A DNA stretch of 64,000 nt from JAWRCU01 sp033542235 (GCF_033542235.1 NZ_JAWRCU010000007.1:124001-188000), one strand, 5' to 3'. Positions 8,097 to 17,760 are shown, numbered from the stretch's first letter. Made by a program: numbers and translations. Notes: generated by a model not told the origin, from the letters alone.

Positions 8097-9158
8097 TCAG
8101 CGGTCAGGAGCCGCGACTATTCTGCTTGCCTCCGCCGGGATTGGCCCAGAAGCATTTCCTTGAAGCGCGTGCGCCGTTCGGGGGCGGGCGCCGAGCTCGC
8201 ATCTGCGAAAATATGCAATGGTCAACCGCAATCCCTCCCTCAATGGAACTTGTGGAGCCCAGCCAAGCAGCGCCTGGGCGCGCGAGATGTCCGGACGGCG
8301 ACGGTGGGGATCGTCGGCCGGTAATGGAAGATATCGGGGGCGAGAGCTTGTTCGGGTTTCCTCCACGACCAGGCGGGCAAGGTCATTGATAGTGAACTCG
8401 CCGGGATTGCCGAGATTGACGGGGAGCCCTGGATTGGGATCGACGGCCATCAGCGAGATAAGGGCTTTGGTCAGGTCGGACACGTAGCAGAACGAGCGTG
8501 TCTGCGACCCGTCACCATGGATCGTAAGAGACCGCCTGCTGAGCGCCTGCGTGATCAGGTTCGAGATGATGCGCCCGTCTTCGCGCTGCATGCGCGGCCC
8601 ATATGTATTGAAAATTCGGGCGACACGTACATCCGCGCGCTTAGCCCGCAAAAAATCGAAGCAGAGCGCTTCAGCAGCCCGCTTTCCTTCGTCGTAGCAG
8701 GCACGCGGACCTGTGCAGTTGACATTGCCGAAATGATCCTCGCGCTGTGGATGCTCCAGAGGATCGCCGTACACCTCGCTGGTCGAGGCTTGCACGAAAC
8801 GCGCCTCGTGGTTCTCGGCCAATTCCAGGAGATTGAGCGTCCCGTTTACGCAAGTGCGCATGGTGTGAACAGGATCCGCCTGGTAGCGGGGCGGGGAAGC
8901 CGGGCAAGCCAGATTGTAGATCTCGTCGATCCGCTCCTTTGTTCGAAACGGGAGGCAGACATCGTGCTCGAAAAACCGAAAGCTCGGGTACTGTTCGAGT
9001 TCGGCGACATTCTGGAGGCTGCCTGTCAGAAGATTGTCCAGGCACAGGATACGGTCGCCGTTCCCAAGCAGCGCCTCGCACAAATGCGAGCCGAGAAAAC
9101 CGGCGCCGCCTGCTACAAGGACGGTCTTGCGGTGTGAAGTCTTGTTTCTCCGGGTCAT
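8097..9158 (-). CDS. UDP-glucuronate decarboxylase-like (UDP-xylose synthase) SDR
   Basis: A 353-residue extended SDR. The N-terminal GGAGFLGSHL binds NAD, and two segments are hallmarks of UDP-xylose synthases: NLACPASPPRYQADPVHT and the active-site YDEGKRAAE with Tyr and Lys. The predicted reaction is UDP-glucuronate to UDP-xylose. The ATG at 9158 has GGAAGGAAGAG directly upstream; the in-frame TTG at 9173 is less likely. It is the last gene of operon B, 31 bp after a glycosyltransferase. The C-terminal 40 residues look like a poorly conserved tail. Confidence 0.85.
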   Translation of the reverse strand: MTRRNKTSHRKTVLVAGGAGFLGSHLCEALLGNGDRILCLDNLLTGSLQNVAELEQYPSFRFFEHDVCLPFRTKERIDEIYNLACPASPPRYQADPVHTMRTCVNGTLNLLELAENHEARFVQASTSEVYGDPLEHPQREDHFGNVNCTGPRACYDEGKRAAEALCFDFLRAKRADVRVARIFNTYGPRMQREDGRIISNLITQALSRRSLTIHGDGSQTRSFCYVSDLTKALISLMAVDPNPGLPVNLGNPGEFTINDLARLVVEETRTSSRPRYLPLPADDPHRRRPDISRAQALLGWAPQVPLREGLRLTIAYFRRCELGARPRTAHALQGNASGPIPAEASRIVAAPDR

Positions 9159-9189
9159 CTCTCTTCCTTCCAAAGGCTGCCCGAACCGT

Positions 9190-10308
9190 TCAAATAGTCT
9201 GGCCGATCAGCCTTGCCTCCAACTCCATGGGACGGGCACCGCGCAACGACATAAGGTGCTGTTCCAGCTGCCGCGCACGGGCGATGCCGGTGTGTGACGA
9301 AAGAACTCTCGCGTGAGCTTCGGCAGCCGTTGCCAGGCGCTCGCATTCATCGGATTTCAAAACCTCGACGACATCCGATGTCGAAGAGGCGCAGTAAATT
9401 GCCTCGCCGGCAGGAAAGAACTCGTCCAGCCCGGCCCATCTGTCCGTAATGACCGGCGTGCCGGAGGCTGCTGCCTCGAACAGACGCACGCTGGGTGACC
9501 ATCCGGCGGCCGTCATGTCGGCGCGCGTGATGTTGAGGGTGAACCTTTGGCGGGCGTAGAACGAGGCATGGTCCCGTGGCGCAAGATGGTGAATGCGCTC
9601 GACGTTCGGCGGCCATGACACGTCGTTCGGGTAGAGGGGGCCGGCGACAACAAACCGGTGATCCGGCATCTGCTCGGCCACGTCGATCAGCAGCAGCTCG
9701 AGCTTGGGCTGCCTATCCGGCGTATACGTGCCCAGATAGCCCAAGTCCCAGCGCTTCGACTCCGTTTGGCTTCGATAGATCTCAGGGTCGACCGAGCAAT
9801 AGAGCGGCTCGGCTCGACGAGCTCCGTGCTCGCGGACGAGCCGCGTGAGCATAGGCCCCCCTGTAAAGGAAAAGTAGGCGTCAAAGAACGGGATCTGGCG
9901 AGCCGCGATGTACTCGTCGTCGCCGGCGGCGAGCTTGCGCAGCGTTACGGGAGTATCGATGTCATAGAAGCAGAATGGTCCTGTGCAGAGGCACGCCACT
10001 GCGTCGATGACGGCCACTCCCTCAGGTACGTAGGAACCAACGATGACTGCATCGGCCTGCTGAAGAGCCGAAGCATGCTCGCTCTCCAGCTCGGCGACGC
10101 TGTTGTAATAGCGAAGCTCGCAAAAGGCCGGATTCTCCAGATCACGATGATCGGCGTACCAGGGCACTTCCCGTTCAAGGAAGATGACCCTGTGGCCGTT
10201 GTGCTTCAGTCCAGCAAGCAGGCTGCGATAAGTGGTGGCGTGCCCGTTGCCCCATGACGATGAAAGGCTGAGGCCCAGGAAGACCAGGTCGAGGCCATGC
10301 TGGTTCAT
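9190..10308 (-). CDS. CgeB-family glycosyltransferase
   Basis: A 372-residue protein, clear paralogue of the enzyme at 1728-2831: GLSLSSSWGNGHATTYRSLL at the N-terminus, DIDTPVTLRKL in the middle and SVRLFEAAASGTPVITD at the C-terminal donor site. It overlaps the glycosyltransferase upstream by 4 bp (ATGA), giving tight coupling in operon B. The presence of one such paralogue in each operon supports a joint pathway. Substrates cannot be inferred from sequence. Confidence 0.82.
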   Translation of the reverse strand: MNQHGLDLVFLGLSLSSSWGNGHATTYRSLLAGLKHNGHRVIFLEREVPWYADHRDLENPAFCELRYYNSVAELESEHASALQQADAVIVGSYVPEGVAVIDAVACLCTGPFCFYDIDTPVTLRKLAAGDDEYIAARQIPFFDAYFSFTGGPMLTRLVREHGARRAEPLYCSVDPEIYRSQTESKRWDLGYLGTYTPDRQPKLELLLIDVAEQMPDHRFVVAGPLYPNDVSWPPNVERIHHLAPRDHASFYARQRFTLNITRADMTAAGWSPSVRLFEAAASGTPVITDRWAGLDEFFPAGEAIYCASSTSDVVEVLKSDECERLATAAEAHARVLSSHTGIARARQLEQHLMSLRGARPMELEARLIGQTI

Positions 10309-11399
10309 TCGGCGGCCTCCGTCGCCGGATGCTTCGCAAAACGCCGAAATACGCGGTCGGCCTCGGCCGCGCGATGCCTGTAGGTGTGTTCCTCAAGCAC
10401 CCGCTGAAGGGCTCGCTGGCCGATCTCTGCAGCGCGCTCTTCCTTCAACGACTGCAGGATTTCGGCGACGTCCTTGCCGTCGCGCGCGACCAGGACCTCT
10501 TCGTCAGGCTTGAGGAACAGCTCCAGTCCCAGCCAGGCGTCTGTTATCAGGCAGGCGCCTGCGCCGGCTGCTTCGAACACCCTTGTCGCCGGCGAGAAAC
10601 CATTTTCGGCCATGCTTTCGCGACTGATGTTGAGAACGGCCTTCGACGAGACATTGAAGGCATTGTGATCTTGCGTGCCTACGTGACCGAGGAGATCGAC
10701 GTTCGCTGGAACAGGCTTGTCCGACCAGCCGGCACCGCCCAGCAGGAAGCGCTGATCGGGCAAACCAGCCGCTGGCTCCAGGAAGAAACTCTCCACGCGT
10801 TTCTCGCGATCCGGCAGCCGATTGCCGAGGAAGCCGAGATCGCCGGTGTAGCGCTTGTCGGCAGGGACCGGATGATGAGTCTCCGGATCGAGCGCATTAT
10901 AGATCGGCAGGCAGTCGGCGGCGCCCATCGCGCGGTAGGCGTAAACAACGGGCTCACCGCCGCCGTAAGTAAGCACGAGATCAAGCTGGCTCAGGGCTGC
11001 ATGGAGCGGGTGATCCGGCTCGGCCCGAAGCTGGGCGAGAGTGGCCGGCGCATCGACATCCCAGAAGATGGTCAGCGCATCGGGCCTGGAGTTCGCGAGC
11101 ACCTCGCGCAGCAGCGCGTCGTCCTCGAAACCGACCCCGCTCGCCTTGACGACGATATCCGCTTCGCTGGCCAACCCCGCCACCCGCAGCAGGGCCTGTG
11201 CGCTCGGCTCATAGACGATGACCTTGCACCAGTCGGGCGGTTCGATGTCGCGGTTCTTCTGCCGGTCGTAGACATCCGGCTCGTAGAAGCTGATGTCGTA
11301 GCCGAGTCGAGCGAGCGCTCGGAGCAGGCCGCGGTAGTAGGTCGCCGCACCGTTCCAGTAGGACGACAGAATACTGGATCCATAGAAGGCAATTTTCAT
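10305..11399 (-). CDS. CgeB-family glycosyltransferase
   Basis: A 364-residue GT-B-like protein with the same architecture as its neighbours: IAFYGSSILSSYWNGAATYYRGL at the start, WDVDAPATL in the middle and PATRVFEAAGAGACLITD at the putative nucleotide-sugar site. It overlaps the genes on both sides by 4 bp. It is more divergent than the 1728/9190 pair, so it probably uses a different acceptor or sugar. Confidence 0.82.
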   Translation of the reverse strand: MKIAFYGSSILSSYWNGAATYYRGLLRALARLGYDISFYEPDVYDRQKNRDIEPPDWCKVIVYEPSAQALLRVAGLASEADIVVKASGVGFEDDALLREVLANSRPDALTIFWDVDAPATLAQLRAEPDHPLHAALSQLDLVLTYGGGEPVVYAYRAMGAADCLPIYNALDPETHHPVPADKRYTGDLGFLGNRLPDREKRVESFFLEPAAGLPDQRFLLGGAGWSDKPVPANVDLLGHVGTQDHNAFNVSSKAVLNISRESMAENGFSPATRVFEAAGAGACLITDAWLGLELFLKPDEEVLVARDGKDVAEILQSLKEERAAEIGQRALQRVLEEHTYRHRAAEADRVFRRFAKHPATEAAE

Positions 11400-12523
11400 T
11401 CAGCAGCCTCTCTTGCTGTGATCTGCTTGGCGACATGGAGCGAGCCGGATTGGGCAAGGATATCGAAGAGCTGGTCGACGCGGTGGCGGCAGGTATGGCG
11501 AGCGGCGATCGTTTCCAGGCCCGCCAGGGCCAGCGAGTTTGCCAGGGCGGGATCGTTGATGATGTCGGTGAGGTGACGAGCCATTTCGGATCCGTCGCGG
11601 GCAAAAAGAAAATCCTGTCCTGGCCGAAACAGGCCTTCGCTGTCGTTCCATGGTGCGGACACAAGGGGGATTCCCGAGGCCAGCGCCTCGAACACTCGAA
11701 TGGTCGGGATACCCGGGAGCAGTTCGGCGTAGGGCCGCCGCGGAATGTGTACCGTCACCCGATGGGCGGCGAAGGCAGCAGGCACCTCGGCATTGGCGAT
11801 CCAGCCGCCATACGCTATGCCCGCGTCGCGAAGCGCGGTCAGAGCCGGTCGAGGATAGCGCACGCCGCGGACTGTGCCGCGAATGCCGAGCCTGCACACC
11901 GGCTCGATCAAGAAGTTGTGGATCTCGGCGCTTCGCTCCTCGTCTCCCCAGTTGCCGACCCAGATGAGATCGGCGTCCTTCGACGCATAGGGGGAGGGGT
12001 GGAAGAGTCGGTCGTCGACTGCCTCATGCCAGGTGAAAACCTGTCTTCCCCAGCCGGCCCGAAGGTAGCGCTCCCGCAATGTTTCACCGAAGGCAAGCAC
12101 TGCGTCGTAGGCGTCGAGAGCAAGACTCGAAATCGCGTCAGACGACACCGCCCGATGGTGTGTGTCGTGAAAGAGGAGGGTGAAAGGCCCGCCGCTTGAA
12201 CGCACTCGGCCAATTCGAGCGACCAGCTCCGGTTCCGTCCACTCGTGGACCATGACGACATCAGCTGTGTCCAGCCAGCTTTCGTGATCGAAATCGTCGC
12301 CGTAGCTTACCGACGTCAATTCAGGGAAATCGACGGCAAAACGTTCGATCGCCGCAGGCCCCTGATGGGCAAGAAGATTGTTCCGGCTCCAGCCGTCCTT
12401 GGGTTCCAGGGCGATCGCGTCGTGGCCTCGAGACAACAGTTCTCGCATTATTCCGCGCAGGAAATGAGCATTGCCGTGGTTCCAGTCGGAGACAAGCGAG
12501 TGCGTGTAGAAGACAAACCGCAT
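11396..12523 (-). CDS. CgeB-family glycosyltransferase
   Basis: A 375-residue member of the same superfamily: FYTHSLVSDWNHGNAHFLRG near the start, a central LLFHDTHHRAVS in place of D-x-D-T-P, and IRVFEALASGIPLVSAPW near the C-terminus. It begins 3 bp after the GT4 gene and overlaps the next gene by 4 bp. The changed central motif suggests a distinct donor or acceptor. Confidence 0.82.
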   Translation of the reverse strand: MRFVFYTHSLVSDWNHGNAHFLRGIMRELLSRGHDAIALEPKDGWSRNNLLAHQGPAAIERFAVDFPELTSVSYGDDFDHESWLDTADVVMVHEWTEPELVARIGRVRSSGGPFTLLFHDTHHRAVSSDAISSLALDAYDAVLAFGETLRERYLRAGWGRQVFTWHEAVDDRLFHPSPYASKDADLIWVGNWGDEERSAEIHNFLIEPVCRLGIRGTVRGVRYPRPALTALRDAGIAYGGWIANAEVPAAFAAHRVTVHIPRRPYAELLPGIPTIRVFEALASGIPLVSAPWNDSEGLFRPGQDFLFARDGSEMARHLTDIINDPALANSLALAGLETIAARHTCRHRVDQLFDILAQSGSLHVAKQITAREAAE

Positions 12524-12526
12524 GGC

Positions 12527-13612
12527 TCAGCTCTCGACCGCCACCCTGGCTTCAACCAGGTCATAAACCGCCTGCATCCGCGCCAGCTGTCGCTCGGCCG
12601 AGTATTCCTTTGCACGGCGTCGGGCGGCGCGGCCGAGCCGCAGGCGTAGACCTTCGTCCCCAGCGATCTCGTTGAGGATCACCGCAAGCGCGCGTGAATC
12701 CAGCGGAGGGAAGAATACGGCTGCCCCGTCCCAGAGTTCGCGATACGTCGCGATATCCGAGAGCACCAGAGGGGTCTCTGCCATGGCCGCTTCAAGAGCG
12801 GCGAGACCGAACGGCTCGAAGATCGATGGCGAGACGAAAATGGCTGCCCGCGCCATCAAGGCACGAACCTCTTCACCCGCGAGTTCGCCGAGACCGACAA
12901 CGTCGCTGAAGGATGTCGATTGCCCGTTAGGTCCGATGGTCGCGCCGGCCGCGAAAACAGGCCACCTGCACAGTGAGGCGGCCTCATCGAGCACGCCGCC
13001 GTTCTTGCCCTCGTCCCACCAGCGGCTTGCCGCCAAGATCACATGCTCGCGCGCCGCAGATTTCGCGACCGCTCGGGAAGCATTGTGGACGACCTCGAGG
13101 CCGGCGATCGGCCCATAGCACGCCTCCAGCATCACGGCGTGGCTCGCGCTCGGTGCAATCACGGCGTCTGCGCGATCGAATCCGCGACGGTTTCGCCGCT
13201 TCTGCCATTCCCAGGGCGCCGGCGGAGCCTCAGTCTTGACTGTGTGGAACCATGTGACGACGCATGAATGCGATACGGCAACCACCGGACACGAGAACTC
13301 CAGGCCGCAGGCTTGAGAGGGGGCATTGAGATGCACGAGATCCACACCGTGCTCGTGCGCCACCGCAGTGAGTTCCGCAGGCAGATCTTCCAACGAATCT
13401 TCGTTTTCGACGGTCCAATCCAGCGGGCTCTGCAGCCAGACGAGTGCGCCGATACGTTCCGCCTCGCGTCGCTGATCGTCGGAAGGTCCTGGCCCGACCC
13501 CAACCAGCACGATACTGTGTCCGCGTTGTGTGAGCCCTCCCGCGAGGTCGATTGCATAGCGCCAGACGCCGCCCACGGCATCGACCGTCATGAGGATGCG
13601 CCGCTTCCGCAT
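12527..13612 (-). CDS. GT4-family glycosyltransferase
   Basis: A 361-residue GT-B enzyme. The N-terminus (ILMTVDAVGGVWRYAIDLAGGL) and the C-terminal E-x7-E motif (FVSPSIFEPFGLAALEAAMAETPLV) are typical of GT4 retaining glycosyltransferases, where these acidic residues contact the donor. The ATG at 13612 shares its A with the radical SAM stop (TGATG); an ATG at 13627 is the alternative. It is the only non-CgeB transferase of operon B. Confidence 0.85.
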   Translation of the reverse strand: MRKRRILMTVDAVGGVWRYAIDLAGGLTQRGHSIVLVGVGPGPSDDQRREAERIGALVWLQSPLDWTVENEDSLEDLPAELTAVAHEHGVDLVHLNAPSQACGLEFSCPVVAVSHSCVVTWFHTVKTEAPPAPWEWQKRRNRRGFDRADAVIAPSASHAVMLEACYGPIAGLEVVHNASRAVAKSAAREHVILAASRWWDEGKNGGVLDEAASLCRWPVFAAGATIGPNGQSTSFSDVVGLGELAGEEVRALMARAAIFVSPSIFEPFGLAALEAAMAETPLVLSDIATYRELWDGAAVFFPPLDSRALAVILNEIAGDEGLRLRLGRAARRRAKEYSAERQLARMQAVYDLVEARVAVES

Positions 13613-14904
13613 CAGACTCTGCAGCATGCCGACTCCAATTCGCGGAGGGGACGGGGCCGGCTTTCCTGAATGTCGCTGAACTTCCCGAACGAGGCGAGAT
13701 AGTGTTCGTGTGCCCGCTCCCACGCCCGGTCATCCGGCTCGCCCCAGAGCCGGCGATAGCTTGGCGAGCTCGGATAAGGATAGAGAGGCACTGGCTCGTT
13801 GGCCCAGACGCCGTTCGAGATGAGACGGCCCCGCCAGTAGTCGACAAGCCGCTGGTCATCCTCGACCACGCCGATCAGATTGGCCTGCACGAAAGGAACA
13901 TGTCGCCGCGCCAGGATCAGTAGCTCGGCAAGCTCTTCGGTGCCGAGCCGGCAACGTTTCGCGAGCATCTCGCGGCCTTCCACCGTTAGGCTTTCTAGGC
14001 CGGCCTCTATCGATACGCAGCCGGCGGCGCCGAGCAGTTCCAGAAGGTCGGGCTTCCACAGATCGATCCGCGTCTGCACCCCGAAGCTGACGTCGCGATC
14101 GACCAGCGCTTCGAGCAGCGCCTTCTGCGGCAGGAATATCTCGTCGATGAAATAGATGTAGCCGACGCCCTGGTCGATCAGGCGGTCGATCTCTTCGACA
14201 ATGATGTCGTGATTGCGCCGCCGGTAGGCATCTCGGTAGTCGATCTTGGCGCAGAAGCTGCAATTGTATGGGCAGCCGCGCGATGCCTCCACCTCGGCGC
14301 CGAAGCCTTCTTTCCGATCGTCGAAGCGATGATGATGATGAATGTGCCGGGAAAGCCATTCGGAGGGCCAGCGCAATGCGGCGTGATCGACGAAGCGGCT
14401 GGCATGGGCCGCTCTGTTGCACACGGCGTTGCCTTCGACGAGCCGGGCAGTCGAAGGAACCGCGCTCCAGTCCGCAGTGTTGGCCAGTTCCGCAATCACC
14501 TCCTCGCACTCGCCACGCACGACGACGTCCGCGCCGAGCTTGTTGAGCGTCGGGGCCGGCGTGGCGGAGCCGTGCGGACCCACCGCAACGGTACGGCCGC
14601 CATCGCGCCCGAGATGGGACAGGAACTCGGCCGGCACCCGCAATTCGGGCGGAGCGCAGCGCCAGAACAGGTAAGTGGGTGCGGTGGTGACCACGGTCAT
14701 GCCGGGAGAGAATTCGGCGACGGAAGCCGCAAGCTCGGAATTGTCGAGCTGCTGGATCTGGCCATCGAGCATCAGAACCTCATGGCCGTCCGCTTCAAGC
14801 TGCGCCTTCGAATAGCCGAGCTCCAGAGGCAGATGGGGCTCTCGGCAACCGAAATAGACGCTTCCTTCATAGCTCCAGGACGGGTTTACGAGAGCGACCT
14901 TCAT
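13612..14904 (-). CDS. B12-binding-type radical SAM protein
   Basis: A 430-residue protein. The radical SAM cluster motif is Cys211-x3-Cys215-x2-Cys218 (CPYNCSFC). The N-terminal 150 residues look like the Rossmann cobalamin-binding domain of class B radical SAM enzymes (HLPLELGYSKAQLEADGHEV, then VAVGPHGSATP) but have no DxHxxG motif. The ATG at 14904 overlaps the epimerase stop by 4 bp. Such enzymes often methylate unactivated carbons or phosphinates; here a sugar carbon is a reasonable inference. From memory similar proteins co-occur with oligosaccharide clusters. Confidence 0.82.
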   Translation of the reverse strand: MKVALVNPSWSYEGSVYFGCREPHLPLELGYSKAQLEADGHEVLMLDGQIQQLDNSELAASVAEFSPGMTVVTTAPTYLFWRCAPPELRVPAEFLSHLGRDGGRTVAVGPHGSATPAPTLNKLGADVVVRGECEEVIAELANTADWSAVPSTARLVEGNAVCNRAAHASRFVDHAALRWPSEWLSRHIHHHHRFDDRKEGFGAEVEASRGCPYNCSFCAKIDYRDAYRRRNHDIIVEEIDRLIDQGVGYIYFIDEIFLPQKALLEALVDRDVSFGVQTRIDLWKPDLLELLGAAGCVSIEAGLESLTVEGREMLAKRCRLGTEELAELLILARRHVPFVQANLIGVVEDDQRLVDYWRGRLISNGVWANEPVPLYPYPSSPSYRRLWGEPDDRAWERAHEHYLASFGKFSDIQESRPRPLRELESACCRV

Positions 14905-15998
14905 GCGCTGGCTCTCCGCTCTTCTCGAAGTGTTCCGCCAAGCCGATTTGCGGCAAGCCATTCGGCCAGCCGCCGCACGCCGTCGCGCCAGCCGATCTGC
15001 GCCTTCCAGCCGGTAGCCATTTGCAGCTTGCGCGTATCGGCGACGAAGAAGAGCTGGTCTCCTTGACGCCAGTCGCCGTAGCTAGCCTCGGTTTCGGATC
15101 CGAGGATCAGCCCGATCTCGAACAGCAGGCCCCTGATGCTGACGGCATTGCGAGGACCGCCGCCGAGATTGAATGCCTGACCTTTCAGCTGCTCTATCCT
15201 AGACAGAACGGCGCGATAGGCGGCGACCGCATCGTCGACGTGGAGGATGTCGCGAACCTGCGTGCCGTCGCCATAAATCCGGACAGGCTGACGAGCGAGC
15301 GCACGCAATAGGAAATGAGCAACCCAGCCCTGGTCTTCAGTGCCGAACTGGCGTGGACCGTAGATGCAGCTCATGCGCAGCACGGCGGTCGGCAGATCGA
15401 AATGACGAGCGTAATCCAGGACGTACTGGTCGGCCACGCCTTTGGAGCAGCCATACGGGGTGCAGAGATCGATGCTCCTGGTCTCGCTGACGCCGTATGC
15501 TCCCAGGGCGGCATCGACCGGATGGCGGCGCGCATCGGATTGAGCAAGCTCGACGTCCTCCAGGCCGCCATAGACCTTGTTGGTGCTCGCGAATATGACC
15601 GGAATTCTTCTGCCGCTGCGCCGGACTGCCTCCAGGACATTCAATGTCCCGCGCGCATTGATCTCGAAGTCGTCCACCGGCTCCATCAGGCTTGTTGTGA
15701 CAGCCGTCTGGGCCGCAAGATGAAAGATGGCTTTCGCATCGCGCAGCACAGCTTCAACCGCGTCGAAGTTGCGGACATCCACGATGCGGCTGTGAACGCG
15801 ATCCGGGTAAGCCTTCTGCAGCCAATCGAGATTCTGACGGACTCCGTCCCGGCTAAGGTTATCGATGATGACGACCTCCTCGCCGTCTCGAAGCAAGCTC
15901 TCCGCGAGATTGGTGCCTATGAAACCGCAGCCGCCAGTGATGACGACAGGTCCGGTCGGCGCCAATGTAAGAAGATTGTGGACAGACGACGTACTCAT
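14901..15998 (-). CDS. NAD-dependent epimerase, CDP-paratose 2-epimerase-like
   Basis: A 365-residue extended SDR with GGCGFIGTNLAESL for NAD binding, a ST-x-K-VYG motif (FASTNKVYGG), and the TPYGCSKGVADQYVLDYAR active-site Tyr/Lys followed by MSCIYGPRQFGTEDQGWVAHF. This combination is characteristic of CDP-paratose/CDP-tyvelose 2-epimerases and relatives. The actual nucleotide-sugar is not certain. It overlaps the preceding and following genes by 4 bp each in operon B. Confidence 0.82.
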   Translation of the reverse strand: MSTSSVHNLLTLAPTGPVVITGGCGFIGTNLAESLLRDGEEVVIIDNLSRDGVRQNLDWLQKAYPDRVHSRIVDVRNFDAVEAVLRDAKAIFHLAAQTAVTTSLMEPVDDFEINARGTLNVLEAVRRSGRRIPVIFASTNKVYGGLEDVELAQSDARRHPVDAALGAYGVSETRSIDLCTPYGCSKGVADQYVLDYARHFDLPTAVLRMSCIYGPRQFGTEDQGWVAHFLLRALARQPVRIYGDGTQVRDILHVDDAVAAYRAVLSRIEQLKGQAFNLGGGPRNAVSIRGLLFEIGLILGSETEASYGDWRQGDQLFFVADTRKLQMATGWKAQIGWRDGVRRLAEWLAANRLGGTLREERRASA

Positions 15999-17101
15999 GA
16001 GACGAGCCCCATTTCTTCCAATTCGCGCTTCATCTGCGGGCCACGATCTACGGACCGGGTGCTACGCACCCATTCCACAAACTCGTCGAGTGAAGTTTCG
16101 AGCCGGTGCTCGGGACTGAAGCCGAGCAGCTCCCGAGCCTTCGCTATGTCGGCGAAGCAGTTGCGGATGTCGCCCGAGCGCGCTTTTCCCGTAATGTCCG
16201 GATGAATGTCGGGCAGGCCCATCGCCCTGGCGAGCAGGAGTGCCACTTCCTTGATGCTGTAGGACTGTCCGCTTCCGACGTTGATCGCATGGCCCGCTGC
16301 TTGCGGCTGCTCCAATGCGAGCCGGAAGGCGTGCGCCACGTCGCACACGTGAACGAAATCCCTACGCTGCTCGCCGTCTTCGAAGATGATCGGCGGCTGG
16401 TGATTGGCAAGGCGCGATGCAAAATTCGCCAGCACGCCCGTATAGGGGTTGGACAGCGCCTGGCCAGGCCCGAACACATTGAAGAGCCGCAATGCGACGG
16501 CGCCGACGGAATAGGCCTCGCCGAACAGCAGGACAGACTGCTCCTGAGCGTATTTGGTCAGGGCATAAATCGAAGCAAGGTCAACCGGCTTCGATTCGTC
16601 CGTCGCGGCGGGCATTAACGGACCACCACTCTCTGACAGCGGTTCCCAGTCGCCCGTTTTCAGTCTTTGCGAAAGGCGGCGGACATTGCCTACTCTCCGG
16701 CCTTCTGGGGTTACATAGGCGCCCTCGCCATAAACGCTCATCGAGGACGCAACCACGATGCGCCTTACCGGGCGCTTGATCATCGCTTGGAGGAGAATGG
16801 CCGTGCCGAGATCGTTGACACCGACATAGCGGGCGATTTCGTACATCGACTGGCCGACGCCAACCTCGGCAGCGAGGTGAACGACCGCGTCCACTCCGTC
16901 GAGCGCGTCCAGGACGGCCGATTTGTCGCGAATGTCGGCTTTGATCAGTTCGGTGCCCGGTTCGAGCGAAACGGTCTGATCGCCGTGCACTTGATCTAGC
17001 AGATTGTCGAGCACGCGGACCGCGTAGCCGTGCTGGGTAAGCTCGCGGACCACATAGCGACCGATGAAGCCGCAGCCTCCGGTGACAAGAACTTGTTTCA
17101 C
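15995..17101 (-). CDS. NAD-dependent nucleotide-sugar epimerase (dTDP-rhamnose 4-epimerase-like)
   Basis: A 368-residue extended SDR: GGCGFIGRYVVREL for NAD binding, SSMSVYGEG, then YALTKYAQE with catalytic Tyr/Lys, and RLFNVFGPGQALSNPYTGV. This resembles dTDP-L-rhamnose 4-epimerases. The start is GTG at 17101 with GGAGAG five bases upstream; a longer frame to 17215 crosses the promoter and is rejected. It is the first gene of operon B, 35 bp downstream of a GGAAC-N16-GGTT promoter. Confidence 0.82.
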   Translation of the reverse strand: MKQVLVTGGCGFIGRYVVRELTQHGYAVRVLDNLLDQVHGDQTVSLEPGTELIKADIRDKSAVLDALDGVDAVVHLAAEVGVGQSMYEIARYVGVNDLGTAILLQAMIKRPVRRIVVASSMSVYGEGAYVTPEGRRVGNVRRLSQRLKTGDWEPLSESGGPLMPAATDESKPVDLASIYALTKYAQEQSVLLFGEAYSVGAVALRLFNVFGPGQALSNPYTGVLANFASRLANHQPPIIFEDGEQRRDFVHVCDVAHAFRLALEQPQAAGHAINVGSGQSYSIKEVALLLARAMGLPDIHPDITGKARSGDIRNCFADIAKARELLGFSPEHRLETSLDEFVEWVRSTRSVDRGPQMKRELEEMGLVS

Positions 17102-17135
17102 GATCTCTCCGTTGGGGACGCTTCTTTGTTGCCCG

Positions 17136-17160
17136 AACCGCAATCGAGAAGGTTTGTTCC
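17136..17160 (-). promoter_or_regulatory. EcfG-type promoter for operon B
   Basis: Minus-strand GGAAC (17160-17156), 16-bp spacer, GGTT (17139-17136). Both boxes, spacing and the GGAACAAA extension are the same as in the operon A promoter at 4587-4611. Confidence 0.7.
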
Positions 17161-17215
17161 ACCTTTCCTCGGCGCGCTTCGTCCGATGCCCGCCGGAGCT
17201 GCAGTGGACGCTCAA

Positions 17216-17241
17216 GGAACAAAAGGATCGAACGGTCTGTT
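17216..17241 (+). promoter_or_regulatory. EcfG-type promoter pointing to the gene at 17427
   Basis: GGAAC (17216-17220), 17-bp spacer, TGTT (17238-17241). Divergent from the operon B promoter; the leader to 17427 would be about 175 bp. Confidence 0.5.
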
Positions 17242-17426
17242 AGGGCGCGGAATTTCGGCAAGCCAGGAAGGGGTAGCTGCTGCCAACGCTTGCGCTCGAA
17301 CTGGCGACCTTAGAGTCGGATCAGGAGCGGTCCTGCCTGATATTGGCCTTGGGCCGACGAGCCTGGCGCAGCGTTGCCCTTCGGTCCTGCCGCAATGCCG
17401 GAAAGCTTCAACTGCAGGAGGCATTG

Positions 17427-17693
17427 ATGTCTGAAGCCAGCACCACCACCAACCACAACGAAATCCGTAAATGGGTGGAAGACCGCAGCGGACATCCCGC
17501 TGTGGTGCGAACAGGCAAGGAAGGCGGGATATTGCGGATCGACTTCGGGGAGCCGGATGAAAGTTTAGAGCCGGTCGAGTGGGATGAGTTCTTCGAGATT
17601 TTCGAGGACAACAATCTCGCATTCCTGCACCAGGACAAAGCCAACAACGGCCAGCTCAGTCGGTTCAATAAGTTCGTCGAACGCGAGCACTGA
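17427..17693 (+). CDS. Small hypothetical protein
   Basis: An 88-residue acidic protein starting at the ATG at 17427 with GCAGGAGG upstream. It has a mixed alpha/beta pattern: HNEIRKWVEDRSGHPAVVRT, then GILRIDFGEPDESLEPVEWDEFFEIFEDNNLAFLHQD. This matches a widespread small protein type in rhizobia and relatives that I recall only as hypothetical. It probably belongs to the stress regulon through the promoter at 17216-17241. Confidence 0.75.
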   Translation: MSEASTTTNHNEIRKWVEDRSGHPAVVRTGKEGGILRIDFGEPDESLEPVEWDEFFEIFEDNNLAFLHQDKANNGQLSRFNKFVEREH

Positions 17694-17760
17694 ACGCTCA
17701 TTGCCAGCCTGCGGGACTGCACGGCGCTCACTCGAAGGTTCGGGCGAAAACAAAGAACTA

